Part shown: positions 53,924-64,000 of the stretch, in pieces | Position numbering within the stretch: the first letter of the stretch is position 1 | Layout of the letters: the number at the start of each line of letters is the position of its first letter | Assembly: GCA_963575745.1 (NCBI GenBank) | Contig: CAUYUJ010015271.1 | Span: 146,001 to 210,000, forward strand | Direction of reading: 5' to 3' | DNA length: 64,000 nt | Source of the DNA: Prorocentrum cordatum | Lineage: Eukaryota; Sar; Dinophyceae; Prorocentrales; Prorocentraceae | Notes under the pieces: model-generated | Seen by the model: the letters and a program-made list of their open reading frames with translations, nothing else | Databases searched by the model: none | Told to the model about the DNA's origin: nothing | Translations under genes and position numbers: made by a program

Positions 53924-54107
53924 GACGTGGGCACCAACACCAACACAGGGGGTCGCCTCCACAGGGTGAAGGTGATCCTAGATCTCGGCGTTGGTGGTAA
54001 TGTTTCGGTCGCCTTGGAAGCCATAATATTACCACCATCACCGAAATCGGGATCTTCGTCCCTCGGTGGAGGCACACCGCCGATCTTGGTGTTGGTGTCA
54101 ACCTCTC
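53924..54107. mobile_element. MITE-K with ~75-bp inverted ends
   Basis: The left arm GACGTGGGCACCAACACCAA continues to GGCGTTGGTGGTAATGTT. The right arm AATATTACCACCATCACCG continues to TTGGTGTTGGTGTCAACC. AGGCCTG is repeated at 53917-53923 and 54108-54114. Confidence 0.85.
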
Positions 54108-54419
54108 AGGCCTGCGCAACAGGCAGCAAACACCAGCCCAAAGCGCGCTGCTGTGTTCCAGGTCTAGCTCTCCAGCCCTCTCGGCCAAAGTCTGCAGAGG
54201 GAGGACGCCATATTCTCTGAGTGTTCCCCAAGACAGCGAGGATTCTCCAGAGTGCTCAAGACGCATCTTACATGGCTCAGGATGACCTAGAGGGGGCCCC
54301 AAGGTATGAAAAATCAACTTCCGAGACTGCCAGGACGGCTCCATATCACCAAGGTGGCCCCCCGAACGGCCTGACCGGGCCCTCGTGGGGCCCCAGTGAC
54401 ATCGCAGGATATGCAACAG

Positions 54420-54990
54420 TTGCTAGAGAATCCCAGTGCGACCCTGGACCAGCGTCACTGCGCAGCAGGTAGCAACAGAAAGCAGAACCAGCTAGCAGCA
54501 GCACGCTGCAGCAACAGGCAGCATCAGCAAGCGGTGGCGGCACAGCAGCAGCACGCATCCGCAGCAACGAACAGCAGCAGCATCTTGCAGCGTGCAGCGG
54601 TCAGCAGCAACAATCACCCGCACTAGGTTGCATACCAAGCAGATGAAGCACGCAGTGACACCCTGCAACAGGAACAAGTTGCAGCGGCACGCAGCAAGCA
54701 GTAAGCAGCATGCAGCAGCGCGCGCAGAAGGCAGCATCAGCCTACGCCTGCATGCAGCGCCAATTACTGACAGCAGCAACCAGTCGCCGCAGCGAGCAGC
54801 AAGAGCAAGCGGAAGCATACAGCAGCAGGCACGCGGCAACAACCAGCACCAAACATCAGTTTGCAGCAGCGCCAAGCCATGGTACGAAGCATTACGCACC
54901 AGCGGACACTCGTTTCCAGCAGCGCGAAGCAGCACGCAGCAGCAAGTGCCAGCAATGAGCACCAAGCATCAGCAAGCGGCAGCGAGTTAA
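54420..54990. repeat. second impure CAG/GCA-rich region
   Basis: AGCAGCAGCACG, CAGCAAGCGG and GCAGCAACA units recur irregularly. Sequence composition matches 52925-53470. Confidence 0.75.
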
Positions 54991-55302
54991 CGGGCAAGCA
55001 ATCAAAGAATCCAATTCCGGAAGAAGACAGGCGATTAGTTCAGAAGTCGTCAGACCACCAGGCCTGCAACCACGCAGGCAGGACAGCAGGCAAGATGCCA
55101 GCCCAGCATGTGAACAGTGCTCGCATGTGCATGTGGCATTGATCTGTGAGTCAGCTTTGATTGATGTTATTAGTCCACGGATTACATTGATATCTTCTGT
55201 TAAGAAAGTCCCTCCCGCCATGCTGGGTCTCAACTTTTCTTAATTTTCGTTAACGAATTCCCAGAAGCTGGCCCAGTTTCTTAACGTTGGCATCTTCTTA
55301 CT

Positions 55303-57160
55303 GATCTTCCTCCAGATCTTCTAGATATTCTCCCAGATCTTCCCCGGGAGCTTCCTCTTGATCTCCCCCTTGCTCTCCCCCCGATCTTCCTCTAGATCTT
55401 CCCCAGATCTTCCTAGATCTTCCCCAGGTCTTCCTCCAGATCTTCCTCCAGATCCTCCCCCGATCTTCCTCCAGATCTTCCCCCGATCTTCCTCCAGATC
55501 TTCCCGGGATGTTTCTCCAGATCTTCCTCCAGATCTTCCCCAGATCTTCCTCCAGATTTTCCCTGGATCTTCCATGATATTCCCCAGATCTCTCCACCAG
55601 ATCTTCTCCCAGATCTTCCCCAGATCTTCGCCCAGATTTGTCCCAAGATCTCTCCTCCAGATCGTCTTATTATCTTCCTAGTTCATTTGACTAGATCTTC
55701 CTCAGATTTTCTCCCTGATTTTCCTCCAGATCTTACTCCAGATCTACGCTCAGATCTTCCACCAGATCTCCCCCCCCCCAGAGCTTCCCGCGGATCCTCT
55801 CCCTCCTCCTCCTGTCTCCCTTCCTATTCCTCCTCATCCTCCTCTTTTTCCCCTCCCGTTCCTCCGTCCTCTTGCCTGGGGGCGAAACGCGGATCTTCCG
55901 ATTGTTCCAGATATTCCAGTTGTTTACAAGATCTTCCTCCAGATCTTCCCCGATACGTTGTCCTAGATTTCTTCCCGGACTATCCTCCAGATCTTTCCCA
56001 AGATCTTCCCCTAGATCTGCCCCCTGATCTTCCGTCATTTGTTCCTGCTGACGCTCTTTTCGGATTGCTACCACTTCTGTTTGCATTTCGCCCCCCAGAT
56101 CTCTCTCTGGGTTTCCAGATCTTCTTCCAGATCATCGTCCACACCTCTCCTCCGGGCCTCAGAGCTGCCTCCAGATGTTGCGCCCAAACCTGCCCCAGAT
56201 GCTCCCTCACGATATTTCCCTAGATCATCCTCCAGATTTCCCACGGCTCTTTCCTCATATAATCTTTCAGACATTACCCCAGATCTTCACCTAGATCTTC
56301 ACCTAGATCTTCACCGAGATCTCTCCTCCAGATCTTCCCCCAGATCTTCCCCCAGATCTTCACCCAGACTGTCCCCGAGATCTCTCCTCCAGATCCACCC
56401 CCAGATGTCTCCTCCAGGTCTTCCTCCAGATCTGCCCCCAGATCTTCGTCCAGATCCCCCGCCACATCTTCACCCAGATCTTCGCCCAGATTTTTTCCAA
56501 GATCTCTCCTCCAGATCGTCCCCCAGATCTTCCCCCCCACATCTTCTCAAGGTCTTCCTCCAGATCTTCACCCAGATTTTCACCCAGATCTTCCCCGAGA
56601 TCTCTCCTCTGGATGTGTCTCCAGATATCCCTCCAGATCTTCCAGATCTTTCCCAGATTTCCCCCCAGACCTTCAGCCGGATTTTCCCCGAGATCTCTCC
56701 TCCAGATCTTACCTCAGATTTGTCTCCAAATCTTTCACCTGAATTCTCCCCAGATCTTCTCCAGATCTCCCCCCAGATATCCACCCAGATCTTCCCCGAG
56801 ATCTCTCCTCTTAGATCTTCCTCCAAATAGTTATCCAGATCTTCCGCCAGATATTACCCCAGGTCTTCACCCAGATCTTCCCCTTGATCTTCACGCATGT
56901 CTGCACCAAGATCTTCACCCAGGTCTTCCTCGAGATCTCTCCTCCAGATATCCCCCATATCGTCCACTGTATGTTTCTCCAGATCTTTCTCCACATGTTC
57001 CCCCAGATCCTCTCCAACTCTTCGTCCAGATCTTCACCCAGACCTTCACCGTGGTCTTGCTCGAGATCTCTCCTCTACTGTACATATTCCCTAGATCTTT
57101 CTCCAAATCTTCCTTCAGATTTCCCGCAAGTCTTCGTCCAGATCCTCCGCCACATCTTTC
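55303..57160. repeat. 12-bp CAGATCTTCCTC minisatellite
   Basis: Well over 100 degenerate units of CAGATCTTCCTC, CAGATCTTCCCC, CAGATCTTCACC and GAGATCTCTCCT. Most contain the palindrome AGATCT. Because 12 is a multiple of three, both strands stay open (DLPPDLPP and EEDLGKIW peptides). At its 3' end it decays gradually into the sequence before the second PPR block. Confidence 0.93.
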
Positions 57161-57338
57161 TCCACATGTTCTTGCATGTTGTGTTTCATACATTGCTGCA
57201 GAACCCGCGGCCCCACAATCGGCATCATCACCGGCACAATCTTTAGCACAACCACCAACACTGGCGCCGCGCTGCGCTGAGAAATTGCACGCTTCAAAGC
57301 TGGCTCTCGCAAGAGGGCTAAGAAATTCAGCGAAGCAG

Positions 57339-58106
57339 GATCTCAATTTATTTCTGGAAGATTGCATAGCAAAAGTTTGGAGCGTAGCCCTATCCATCAG
57401 CTACAACGCTGGGATCAGCGCGTGCGAGAAAGGTGGGCAGTGGCAGCAGGCATTGTCGTTGCTTTGTGAGGTGTGGCTAGCGAGAGTTCATCCAGATGTC
57501 ATCACGTACAACGCAGGAATCAGCGCATGTGCGAAGAGCGGGCAATGGCAGCTAGCGATGTCGCTGCTGCAGGGGATGCGTGAAACAAAGGTGGAATTGG
57601 ACTTGATCAGCTACAACGCTGGAATCAGTGCGTCTGAGAAGTGCGGGCAGTGGCAGCGCGCACTGTCGCTGCTCTGCGAAATGCGGGATGTAAGGCTGGA
57701 GCCGGACGCGATCACCTACAATGTTGGACTGAGCGCGTGCGAGAAAGGCGGTCAATGGCCTCTGGCGTTGTCGTTGCTACGGGCGTCATGGGATGCACAG
57801 CTCGTGCCAACAGTCAGCAGCTACAGCAGCGGGGTTCGCTCGTTCGAGGTAGCTGGTCTCTGGCAGCAGGCGCTGTCGCTGCTGTGGGAGCTGAGGGGAG
57901 CCAATTTAGAATTGAATGTCGATTGTTACAACGCTGGCCTAAGCGCATGTGCGAAGGGTGGGCAGTGGCAGTTGGCATGGTCGCTGCTGTGCCAACTGAG
58001 GGAGTTGGCGTTGAAGCCAAGCGCCAGCAGCTACAACGCTGGAGTCAGCGTGTGCCAGGCTAGCAGAGAGTGGCAGGACATGCTGGCGTCTGTCGGCGAG
58101 TTCTAG
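57339..58106 (+). CDS. PPR protein, second exon block with stop
   Basis: From 57399 six complete 35-residue PPRs and a shortened seventh run to the TAG at 58104, with cores SYNAGISACEKGGQWQQAL, TYNAGISACAKSGQWQLAM and so on. Upstream the frame reads DLNLFLEDCIAKVWSVALSI and is preceded by GCGAAGCAG ending at 57338, a possible acceptor that joins in phase 0 to the donor at 50213; a CTAAG branch-like motif lies at 57318. No plausible ATG is near, since upstream is minisatellite. Together with 48761-50212 it could encode one protein of about 740 residues with 18-19 PPRs. Alternatively it is a separate truncated paralogue. The stop falls inside the last repeat. Confidence 0.75.
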   Translation, partial: DLNLFLEDCIAKVWSVALSISYNAGISACEKGGQWQQALSLLCEVWLARVHPDVITYNAGISACAKSGQWQLAMSLLQGMRETKVELDLISYNAGISASEKCGQWQRALSLLCEMRDVRLEPDAITYNVGLSACEKGGQWPLALSLLRASWDAQLVPTVSSYSSGVRSFEVAGLWQQALSLLWELRGANLELNVDCYNAGLSACAKGGQWQLAWSLLCQLRELALKPSASSYNAGVSVCQASREWQDMLASVGEF

Positions 58107-59119
58107 TCGGCTAAGCTAGCTCGTGCCATTTTGAGACGGTGCCAGTATCCAGCGCGTGCGAGTTCACGGGCAACGGCAGTCGTTTCAGTTACCCCTCTTG
58201 AGCTGTGGAGGACGCATGCGAAACCAGCCGTCTTGGTTATCCCATCGCGATGTCATGTGTGTGGAGCCTCGGGCCAGTCGTCTTCCAGGAGCACGCGGCG
58301 TTCAAGCTGTCGCTTTCGGGCGGCCGACGTCGGACGCCCAGCCTCGACATCGCGGAGTTCTCGGCCGTTGGTGCCCTGTCAGCGCCTGGCGTTCGGGCGG
58401 GCGCAGTGGTCATGGATCTCCTTAAGCGCCGCTGCCGGAGAACAGAGCGCCCCGCGTTGTTCGGTGGCAAATCACGTGAGCCTTGCATGTCCTTGGAATT
58501 CCGTCTTCAGGGCGCACTCGCGTGCGCCAGCGTCTGGTGTTCAGTGAGACAGCACCCACTCAGCGTCGACCCACATTGACTTGGCGTCCAGTAGCGTCGG
58601 TTCGCGTCGATCCGCAACAGCCAGCAAGATGACATGAGAGGCTCCTGCGAGTTGCCACAGAGCCACTGGCCATGCCAGGCGGGGCCAGCCGACGGTGACG
58701 CGTCGACTTGGCCACCCTTGCGGCAGGCCGCCTCGGCGATCGGCGGTCTCGGGCAGGTGCCGCGGGTGCTGGGTGGCGAGCCGCACGCGATCGCACGCCT
58801 TCCGGTGCCGAACAGTGGGGGGGGGCCGTGCTTCGAAGTGGTGTGTGTGTGTTTGTGTGTTGTGCCGCAGGCCCCAAGGGCCCAGTGTCGGGGCGTGTGC
58901 TCTGGCTCGAGTAGACTGCGCGCAAGAGGGGCCCTTCGCTGGAGTGACCTCTGGTGCGGGCTCACGCGGGTCCCCCCGATCGCTGAGCGCGACGCGATAG
59001 CAGCGGCCTGCGCGCTTGGGTTTGGCCCCCTCGCGCCCCTGAAAGGCCGCGCACCAAAGGTCGCTTTTCGCATGTAGTCGATCGAAGAACAAATAACCGC
59101 GGAAGCATGCGCATTCGAA
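58107..59119. other. downstream of the PPR gene, no gene recognised
   Basis: A frame at 58247-58579 (MSCVWSLGPVVFQEHAAFKL) is open and GC3-rich after about 58290 but matches nothing I know. A short TG run lies at 58842-58860. The rest is unassigned. Confidence 0.4.
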
Positions 59120-59220
59120 ACTTCGCGGATTTCTGAATTGGCGCTGGACCCCCTGGCCGCAGGGCCCCTGGCGCGCGCCAGGGGGGTCCAGCGCCTATCC
59201 AAGAAATCTGCGCGGACCTC
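59120..59220. mobile_element. hairpin family MITE-C, copy 4
   Basis: Arms CTTCGCGGATTTCTGAATTG and AAGAAATCTGCGCGGA enclose GGCGCTGGACCCCCTGGC and CCAGGGGGGTCCAGCGCC. 101 bp. Confidence 0.8.
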
Positions 59221-59376
59221 CAGAAATTATGTTTATGCAGCTTTCTGCTCCTCTGCATCTACCCCAGGGCCGCTGTCGGTGGCGTGTGCTTTGGCGCCAC
59301 GCCCGCGGGCGACCAGCCAGCCAGATCGGGGCCGACGGTTGCCGACAGCGAAGGTGTTCATCAGTCACTCGCAGGA

Positions 59377-59515
59377 GGGGGGTAGGGGGAGGGGGAAGGC
59401 TTCTTAGAAGCACCCCTGCCTCTTAGAAGGCGCGGGCCTTCTCTGTAGATGTAGGGCCACCGCCTTGTGAGAAGCGGCCTCCTTCTCAGAAACTCCCCCC
59501 CCTCTCCCTACCCCC
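59377..59515. mobile_element. palindromic element with GGGGGTAGGGGGAGGG ends
   Basis: GGGGGGTAGGGGGAGGGGG and CCCCCCCTCTCCCTACCCCC are inverted ends. The interior has CTTCTTAGAAGC, CTCTTAGAAGGC and CCTTCTCAGAA palindromes, related to the CTTCTCAGAAGGC part of the segmental duplication. Confidence 0.75.
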
Positions 59516-59917
59516 TTGTGCGTGCCGCCAACCCGAGGCGGGAATTTATACATGACCACCGCCTGGAGCATCAATTTTCGGAGACCTCGGCAGGCGGTGG
59601 ACATGGATGTATTCGGGCCCCTGGGGGCCAAACTGTATCCATATCCGCCGCCCGCTGGGGCACCAGGACGTCGGTTCCCAGGCGGTGCACATGGATGAAT
59701 CCCCGCCTCGCGGCCAAGTTCAGGGAGGCCAGCAGCCGCCGAAGGCTCGACAGCTGCCGGCCCGCGCGCAGCGGGGGGTCGGCCGTCCCCCGAGCCGTGC
59801 GCGCCGGCCGATCGCCAGCAGGGGCGGGGAAGACGCCCGCCGCTCGCCGCTCCCTCGCGGCCCGTCGGGGGGAGGCGAGAGGCCGCCGCTCTTTTTTTTG
59901 TTGGTGTCCCCGCAGCT
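59516..59917. other. no gene recognised
   Basis: Contains two GTGGACATGGATG/GTGCACATGGATG-centred, partly inverted stretches near 59590-59700 and GC-rich unassigned sequence. Confidence 0.4.
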
Positions 59918-60074
59918 GCCTGGAGGGTGTCTCCGAAGGGCTTAGGCGACCTGTCCTCCTCCTCCTCCTCCTCCTCCTCCTCCTCCTCCTCCTCCCTCCT
60001 CCTCCTCCTTCTCCTCCTGCTGCTCCTCCTCCTCCTCCTCCTCCTCCTCCTCCTCCTCCTCCTCCTGCTCCTCC
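59918..60074. mobile_element. MITE-F left end with TCC tract
   Basis: GGAGGGTGTCTCCGAAGGGC, then TTAGGCGACCTGTCC, matches the left end of the element at 16433 and is again followed directly by TCC repeats (59953-60074). The right inverted end is missing; retrotransposon sequence starts about 28 bp later. Confidence 0.65.
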
Positions 60075-60101
60075 ACGGGCCTACACGGCCTACACGGGCC
60101 C

Positions 60102-63060
60102 CCCGCCTAAAGACCATTTGCCGTTGTATTTCGAACTGCCGTGTTGGAAAGGTGGAGACGAGGGCCCTGCGGCCGCTCCGCCGTTGGCTTGGGATAAAAC
60201 GCTATGATGGGTACCGTTCGATGGGGGACGGGTGAAGCCGAATTTCTGGAGACGGTCAAACGTGAGTTGCAGAGGTTGCCTGTGTGGTCCTACCTGCACT
60301 ACTCCTCGCCAGATGCGATCTTCGAGGGGCTTGAGCAGGCGATCGTCACGGCTGGGCAACAGCATTTCTCAAAAACAACAGCCCCAACTTCGACGTATTC
60401 ATTGGACTGTCGTCGTCGTCGTCGTCGAGAACTCCTTAGACAGCGCGCGCACCTTCGTCACAGTAAGCTAGGCAATACTCCAGGGTACGCCAGGGCGGTC
60501 GACCAGGAACTCAAGGACCTGACAAAGGAGCTCACACGAGCCCGTCGATCTCAGACTCGGATACGGCGCGCCCGACTCGTGCAGGAGGCGAAAGACGCCA
60601 TTCGCAGCGGTCGGGAGGCTGAGTGTATGCGAGCTCTTCGGGCAGCGGCGAGGTGCCGATATGGTCCTAAGCAGAGAGATGGCCGACTGGTCCTCTCGGT
60701 TCTTCCTGCTTGCGACGAGTGGAAGGAGGTGTGGGAGGGGCCTGGTAAGGAAGGATATATGTCAGCGGTATTATTGGATTGGGAGCAGTGGAGGGGCACG
60801 CGGGAGGAGGAAACGTACGAGGAGATAAGGGATCCAGCGATTGCCGAGTTGGCCGATCTAGACATTCAGGCTATGCGACGCTACGTTAGAGGGGCCCCCC
60901 AAAGGCGCGCCGTGCCAAATAGTACTATGCCCTTGACATTGTGGCACATGATGTTCTACCCCAATTGGCGCATTCGAAGCCGAGCGGGTCTTGGGACGGA
61001 AAAGAAAAGTCTATCGGTGAATATTGTCTGGGACGTTTTACGGATCGGGTTGGAAAAGGTCCGGGCATATTGTGCCTCGCCATTATATTGGCATCTGTCC
61101 CAGGGAGCCGCCCTACACAAAAACATGCTGCACGGCCCGAAGGGGAGAAGGGTGGTCCACGTGTGTACCTGTCGCAGGTAAAGCGTTCTTCGCCTCTCGG
61201 GTCCGCGGCCAGGCCACCCTGCACGACCATGGCTTCGTGAAAGGCCGACGTCGTGAGAATCCATCCGATCTTGATTGCCCAGGTAGTGAGCCACAGGTTG
61301 CGCCAGATCCGCAGGACCCACTGCATGACCTTGAAGGACATGACACATGCCTTCGCCAGCACTTCGTGAGACTCCATGGACGTTAGCACGGAGTTGCACG
61401 TGCGGCCCGAGGACACGGAGTTATGCAAGCAGCGTTACAGGTTGTCCGCCGTAAAATTTACAGGCAGCGACGGCTCGATCATAGTTAAGACGCAAGAGGG
61501 CGGAGTCATGGGTGATCCTTTTGTTGTTAGTACCTTTCTGCACACATTTTCACGACCTGTTTTGCGATGGAGTAGGGGCTTGTTGGACGTTGACCCCACG
61601 GCGGGGGCCTTGAAGGGACGTTGGGGGGACCTCGTGACGGATTTGTCCATGTTAAAGTACGCAGTTGTCTGAACAAGTTTGTGATCGCTGAAGAGGGCAT
61701 GACCTTTGTCGATTCCATTGAAAAGCTTTCGGGGGTCGACCAGCTGCTCAACCGTTGCCTCTCCAATTTCGGTTTGGTTCAGAACCTTGCGAAAAAAAAG
61801 AGTTATTGTTCTATTTCTCGGGGACGGGGGCGCCGTGCTCTCGTGGCCTTTTGAGGGGTCCTCGGCGTGTTGGTCTTCACGGAGTGCCCGAAGAAGACGC
61901 TCGATACCTTGGCCCGCATGTGGCTTTGAAGGGTAGCGCCCATTTAGAGGTCACTAGGAGGTGTGCCGCGGCCCGCAAGGCGTTCTACTCTCTGGGGGGG
62001 GGGGGGGGGTCTGGTCTCTTCCCATTGTTCGACGGCACAAACGCTCGCTTCTACAAGGACTGGTGCATAACGTTCTTCTTCCAGCTCTAGAGTCTGTCCA
62101 TTTGTCCTCGGGATTATTAAGTGTCGGATGCCTGTCTAGCAGGAGTTGCGCGCGTTGCAATGCAGGGGGCGGCTACGGACTGGGAGGGGGACCGCGTAAG
62201 GTGCATGAGTAATAAGCAGGTCTTAGATGTCTGGGAACTTGCAGGCTCGCGAGTAGAACTGCGCGTGCGCAGGCTGCGTCTGTACCAAAGTTGATCCGCC
62301 GACCCTGTGGGGGGCTCTCGGGTCTTGGCGGTGCTCTTTGGGGCTCTCGAGATTGACTCTGGTTGTCCGCCGTGCTTTGGGGGCGCCTTGACTCAGCATG
62401 CTTCGCCGTGGGCGCGACAAGTCGTTGAGGACCTAGAGCTGGCAGCCCGTATTCTCGATGAGCAATGCGTGGAGGATGTTGCGAGGGACCTGCGGATCCT
62501 TGCGAGCAGCGATCGGAGTGAGGAGTTCCGCATGATCGATATGACGCAGTTGCGGCCCAGGGAGCTCTCTGTCGCGGTTCCTCCGCCCCCCTGTTTGGGG
62601 GGGCCCTGACGTCAGCGGTCGGCTTGTATATCGGCCATCTCCCCCCCCCCCCCCCCCCCCCCCCCGACTCTCTCGATGGCCCTCAGTTTGCCTGTCGCAT
62701 TGTCGGATGCCCGAGCAGGTTCCACACTTGCAAACAGTTGCTGAATCACCTCCGGTTTGCGCATCACCAACAGAATTTTGCGGCTGTTCTTACCCCTACG
62801 AGCGTTTGTGTATGTTGCAGGGCCGTGTGCCGCGATCGTTGGTGCGCAGGCCGTCGCAGGCCGTCACTTACAGACAGCGATGATTAAGGGAGTATGAGCT
62901 GGCGGTGGGGGCCGCACGCTTCTTCCAGTGCGTCAACCTGCCCCCTTCGCTTGCCGATTGTGTGATTCGGAACGGGGCGATCTGGACAGTCTCTGTAGCC
63001 ATCTGGTTCAGCACCACTTGACCGTATCCATATCTACGCGGGCAGCAGAGCGGCAGAGTA
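60102..63060 (+). pseudogene. non-LTR retrotransposon: linker, RT, thumb and C2H2-type fingers
   Basis: The linker part KDHLPLYFELPCWKGGDE (frame 1, from 60108) shifts to frame 3 at ATG 60204 and continues through ARRSQTRIRRARLVQEAK to 61181. RT fingers GKAFF and LHDHGFVKGRRRE lie in frame 1 (about 61171-61260). Palm motif A KDMTHAFAST is in frame 2 with catalytic Asp at 61337-61339, followed by a TGA at 61367-61369, then motif B QEGGVMGDPFVVSTF from 61493. The frame changes again for VIAEEGMTFVDSIEKLSGVD (61680-61740) and for the thumb HLEVTRRCAAARKAFYSLG (61948-62004), which is broken by a 16-G run. A C2H2-like unit with CRIVGCPSRF and HLRFAH (62695-62765) and a second with CRLCDSERG and HLVQHH follow. 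At least five frame changes and one stop are present. Confidence 0.85.
62641..62665. repeat. 25-bp poly-C run
   Basis: Uninterrupted C, just upstream of the first finger of the retrotransposon. A 16-G run lies at 61994-62009. Both probably explain local frame changes. Confidence 0.95.
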
Positions 63061-63063
63061 CGG

Positions 63064-63805
63064 ATGCCACCCGCCCAGGGCAACGAGGAACTACCCCTAC
63101 CTGCGCGGTTCAAGGGCCGCAAGAAGCGCCGCGCGGAGGAGGGCGAAGGCGCGGCAGAGGACGCGGACAAGGACACGGGCGGCAAGAAGACCGCAGGCGA
63201 TGGCAAGGGCTCCAGAGGCAACACCTCCAAGCTCGCGAACGCCATGGGTCGGCTGATCGTCGCGATGGATCGCGACCTCGAGGGGCCCAAGGCGACCGTC
63301 TACGAGCGCGCGGCGCTGCTGGCGGACAACGAGCTCGTGGAGGCGGCGGCGCGCGCGGGCAAGGAGTACAACGCCAACAACAAGGAGATGAAAGCGGCGC
63401 AGGCCAAGGGCGAGGGGCAGGACTGGAAGGGCAGAGGCCGCCCGCACCTGCACATCTTCATGACGCCCATGGCGGCGGCGGTGGCGCTCACGGAGGACAG
63501 GGGCGAGGAGAAGGAGCTGCGCGCGCGCGTCATGAAGGCGCCCCGCGACATCTAGGGAATGCCGTTGAAGACGCTGGGTTTGCTTGTGCGGGTCTTTCGC
63601 GTGCGCTTGCAGAAGCCGAAAGAGGGGGTCCAGCGCGCGGGCCAGTTCGAGTGGGCGGTGGACACGCGCTCGACGGCAGGCATGAACCTTGTACGAGCTC
63701 CCCATGAAGATCATGGCCTCGCAGGAGGCCGAGCGGACTTCAGGCCCAGCCCCGAGGGGGCCGCTGGTTCGCAGCATCATCGAGCTGAGCGGCCCCAAGA
63801 GCTGA
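63064..63805 (+). pseudogene. retrotransposon-associated tail domain
   Basis: Frame 1 from ATG 63064 reads a Lys/Glu-rich start (GRKKRRAEEGEGAAEDADKD), then SKLANAMGRLIVAMDRDLEG, DNELVEAAARAGKEYNANNK and GRGRPHLHIFM. A TAG at 63553 interrupts it, the frame continues (GMPLKTLGLLVRVFRVRLQK), then shifts near 63695 to frame 2 (MKIMASQEAERTSGPAPRGP) up to TGA 63803. From memory this resembles a domain found downstream of fingers in dinoflagellate RT-type proteins; the resemblance needs a database search. GC3 is very high and the first 490 bases alone look like a coding ORF, so an independent gene cannot be excluded. Confidence 0.5.
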
Positions 63806-64000
63806 GCCACCGCACCAATTTGCGGAGCAGTGAACGCCTCGCGGAGCTCGTCCGCAAAGGGGTCGTCTCGGCCGAGGCCGTGCAGCGAGCTACGCGGCCG
63901 ACAGTGGCCATTCCCGTCGCTTCTATTCCCCCCGCTCGGAGACCTCCCTCTCGCCCTCCGCCGTCTCGTCAGGGCAGCGGTGCACAGGGCTCACGCCCTG
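63806..64000. other. no gene recognised at window end
   Basis: Short frames such as SERLAELVRKGVVSAEAVQRA continue to about 63900 but cannot be assigned before the window ends. Confidence 0.35.

Noticed and set aside
56613-57338. ATG-initiated extension upstream of the second PPR block
   Set aside because: The ATG lies in the 12-bp minisatellite and the residues are its DLPP-type repeat.

Overview
The window looks like nuclear DNA of a dinoflagellate; I cannot name the species. The evidence is: (1) two arrays of 35-residue pentatricopeptide repeats (PPRs) with the ISACEKGGQWQQAL core that I recognise from dinoflagellate genomes; (2) very GC-rich coding pieces with almost only G or C at third positions, isolated between long non-coding stretches; (3) three decayed non-LTR retrotransposon pieces carrying reverse transcriptase, Cys-rich, RNase H and C2H2-type segments; and (4) many microsatellites, minisatellites and short inverted-repeat transposons. 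I saw no bacterial operon, rRNA, tRNA, CRISPR array or dinoflagellate spliced-leader sequence.

Layout. 1-1131: 3' part of a gene with a GYF-like domain and an in-frame TAG. 1132-10966: intergenic DNA with MITEs, a duplicated block beside an ATAGC array, trinucleotide tracts and a 375-bp CA-type microsatellite. 11090-12235 (minus strand): decayed Cys-rich/RNase H end of a retrotransposon. 12236-20412: a dense patchwork of palindromic elements, several nested in each other. 21405-22715: ATCGATCTCACT and ATC arrays. 23190-35320: a higher-order satellite built from five modules and interrupted at 27.1-28.96 kb by a MITE cluster. 35320-40481: more MITEs, a 540-bp segmental duplication and one possible exon. 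41461-44030: GGA arrays, a G-rich minisatellite and a 700-bp TCC tract. 44040-46419: retrotransposon with a YIDD motif and RNase H. 48761-50212 and 57339-58106: two PPR blocks that may be exons of one gene split by a 7.1-kb intron containing a 12-bp minisatellite. 60102-63805: second retrotransposon, from the linker before the RT to the tail domain.

Only the GYF-like gene and the PPR gene look like host genes. PPR proteins bind organellar RNA, so that gene probably acts in plastid or mitochondrial RNA processing. Most of the remaining recognisable DNA is transposable or tandemly repeated. The clearest new signal is a set of short inverted-repeat families. The main one (MITE-A, about 160-175 bp, ends TTAAGTCGGGC...GCCCGACTTAA) has 8-bp target duplications at five sites, one of which can be compared with an unoccupied paralogous site inside this window. 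A second element is nested in one copy, and another palindromic family carries a TCC tract between its terminal repeats. Most long open frames here come from repeats whose period is a multiple of three and are not reported as genes.
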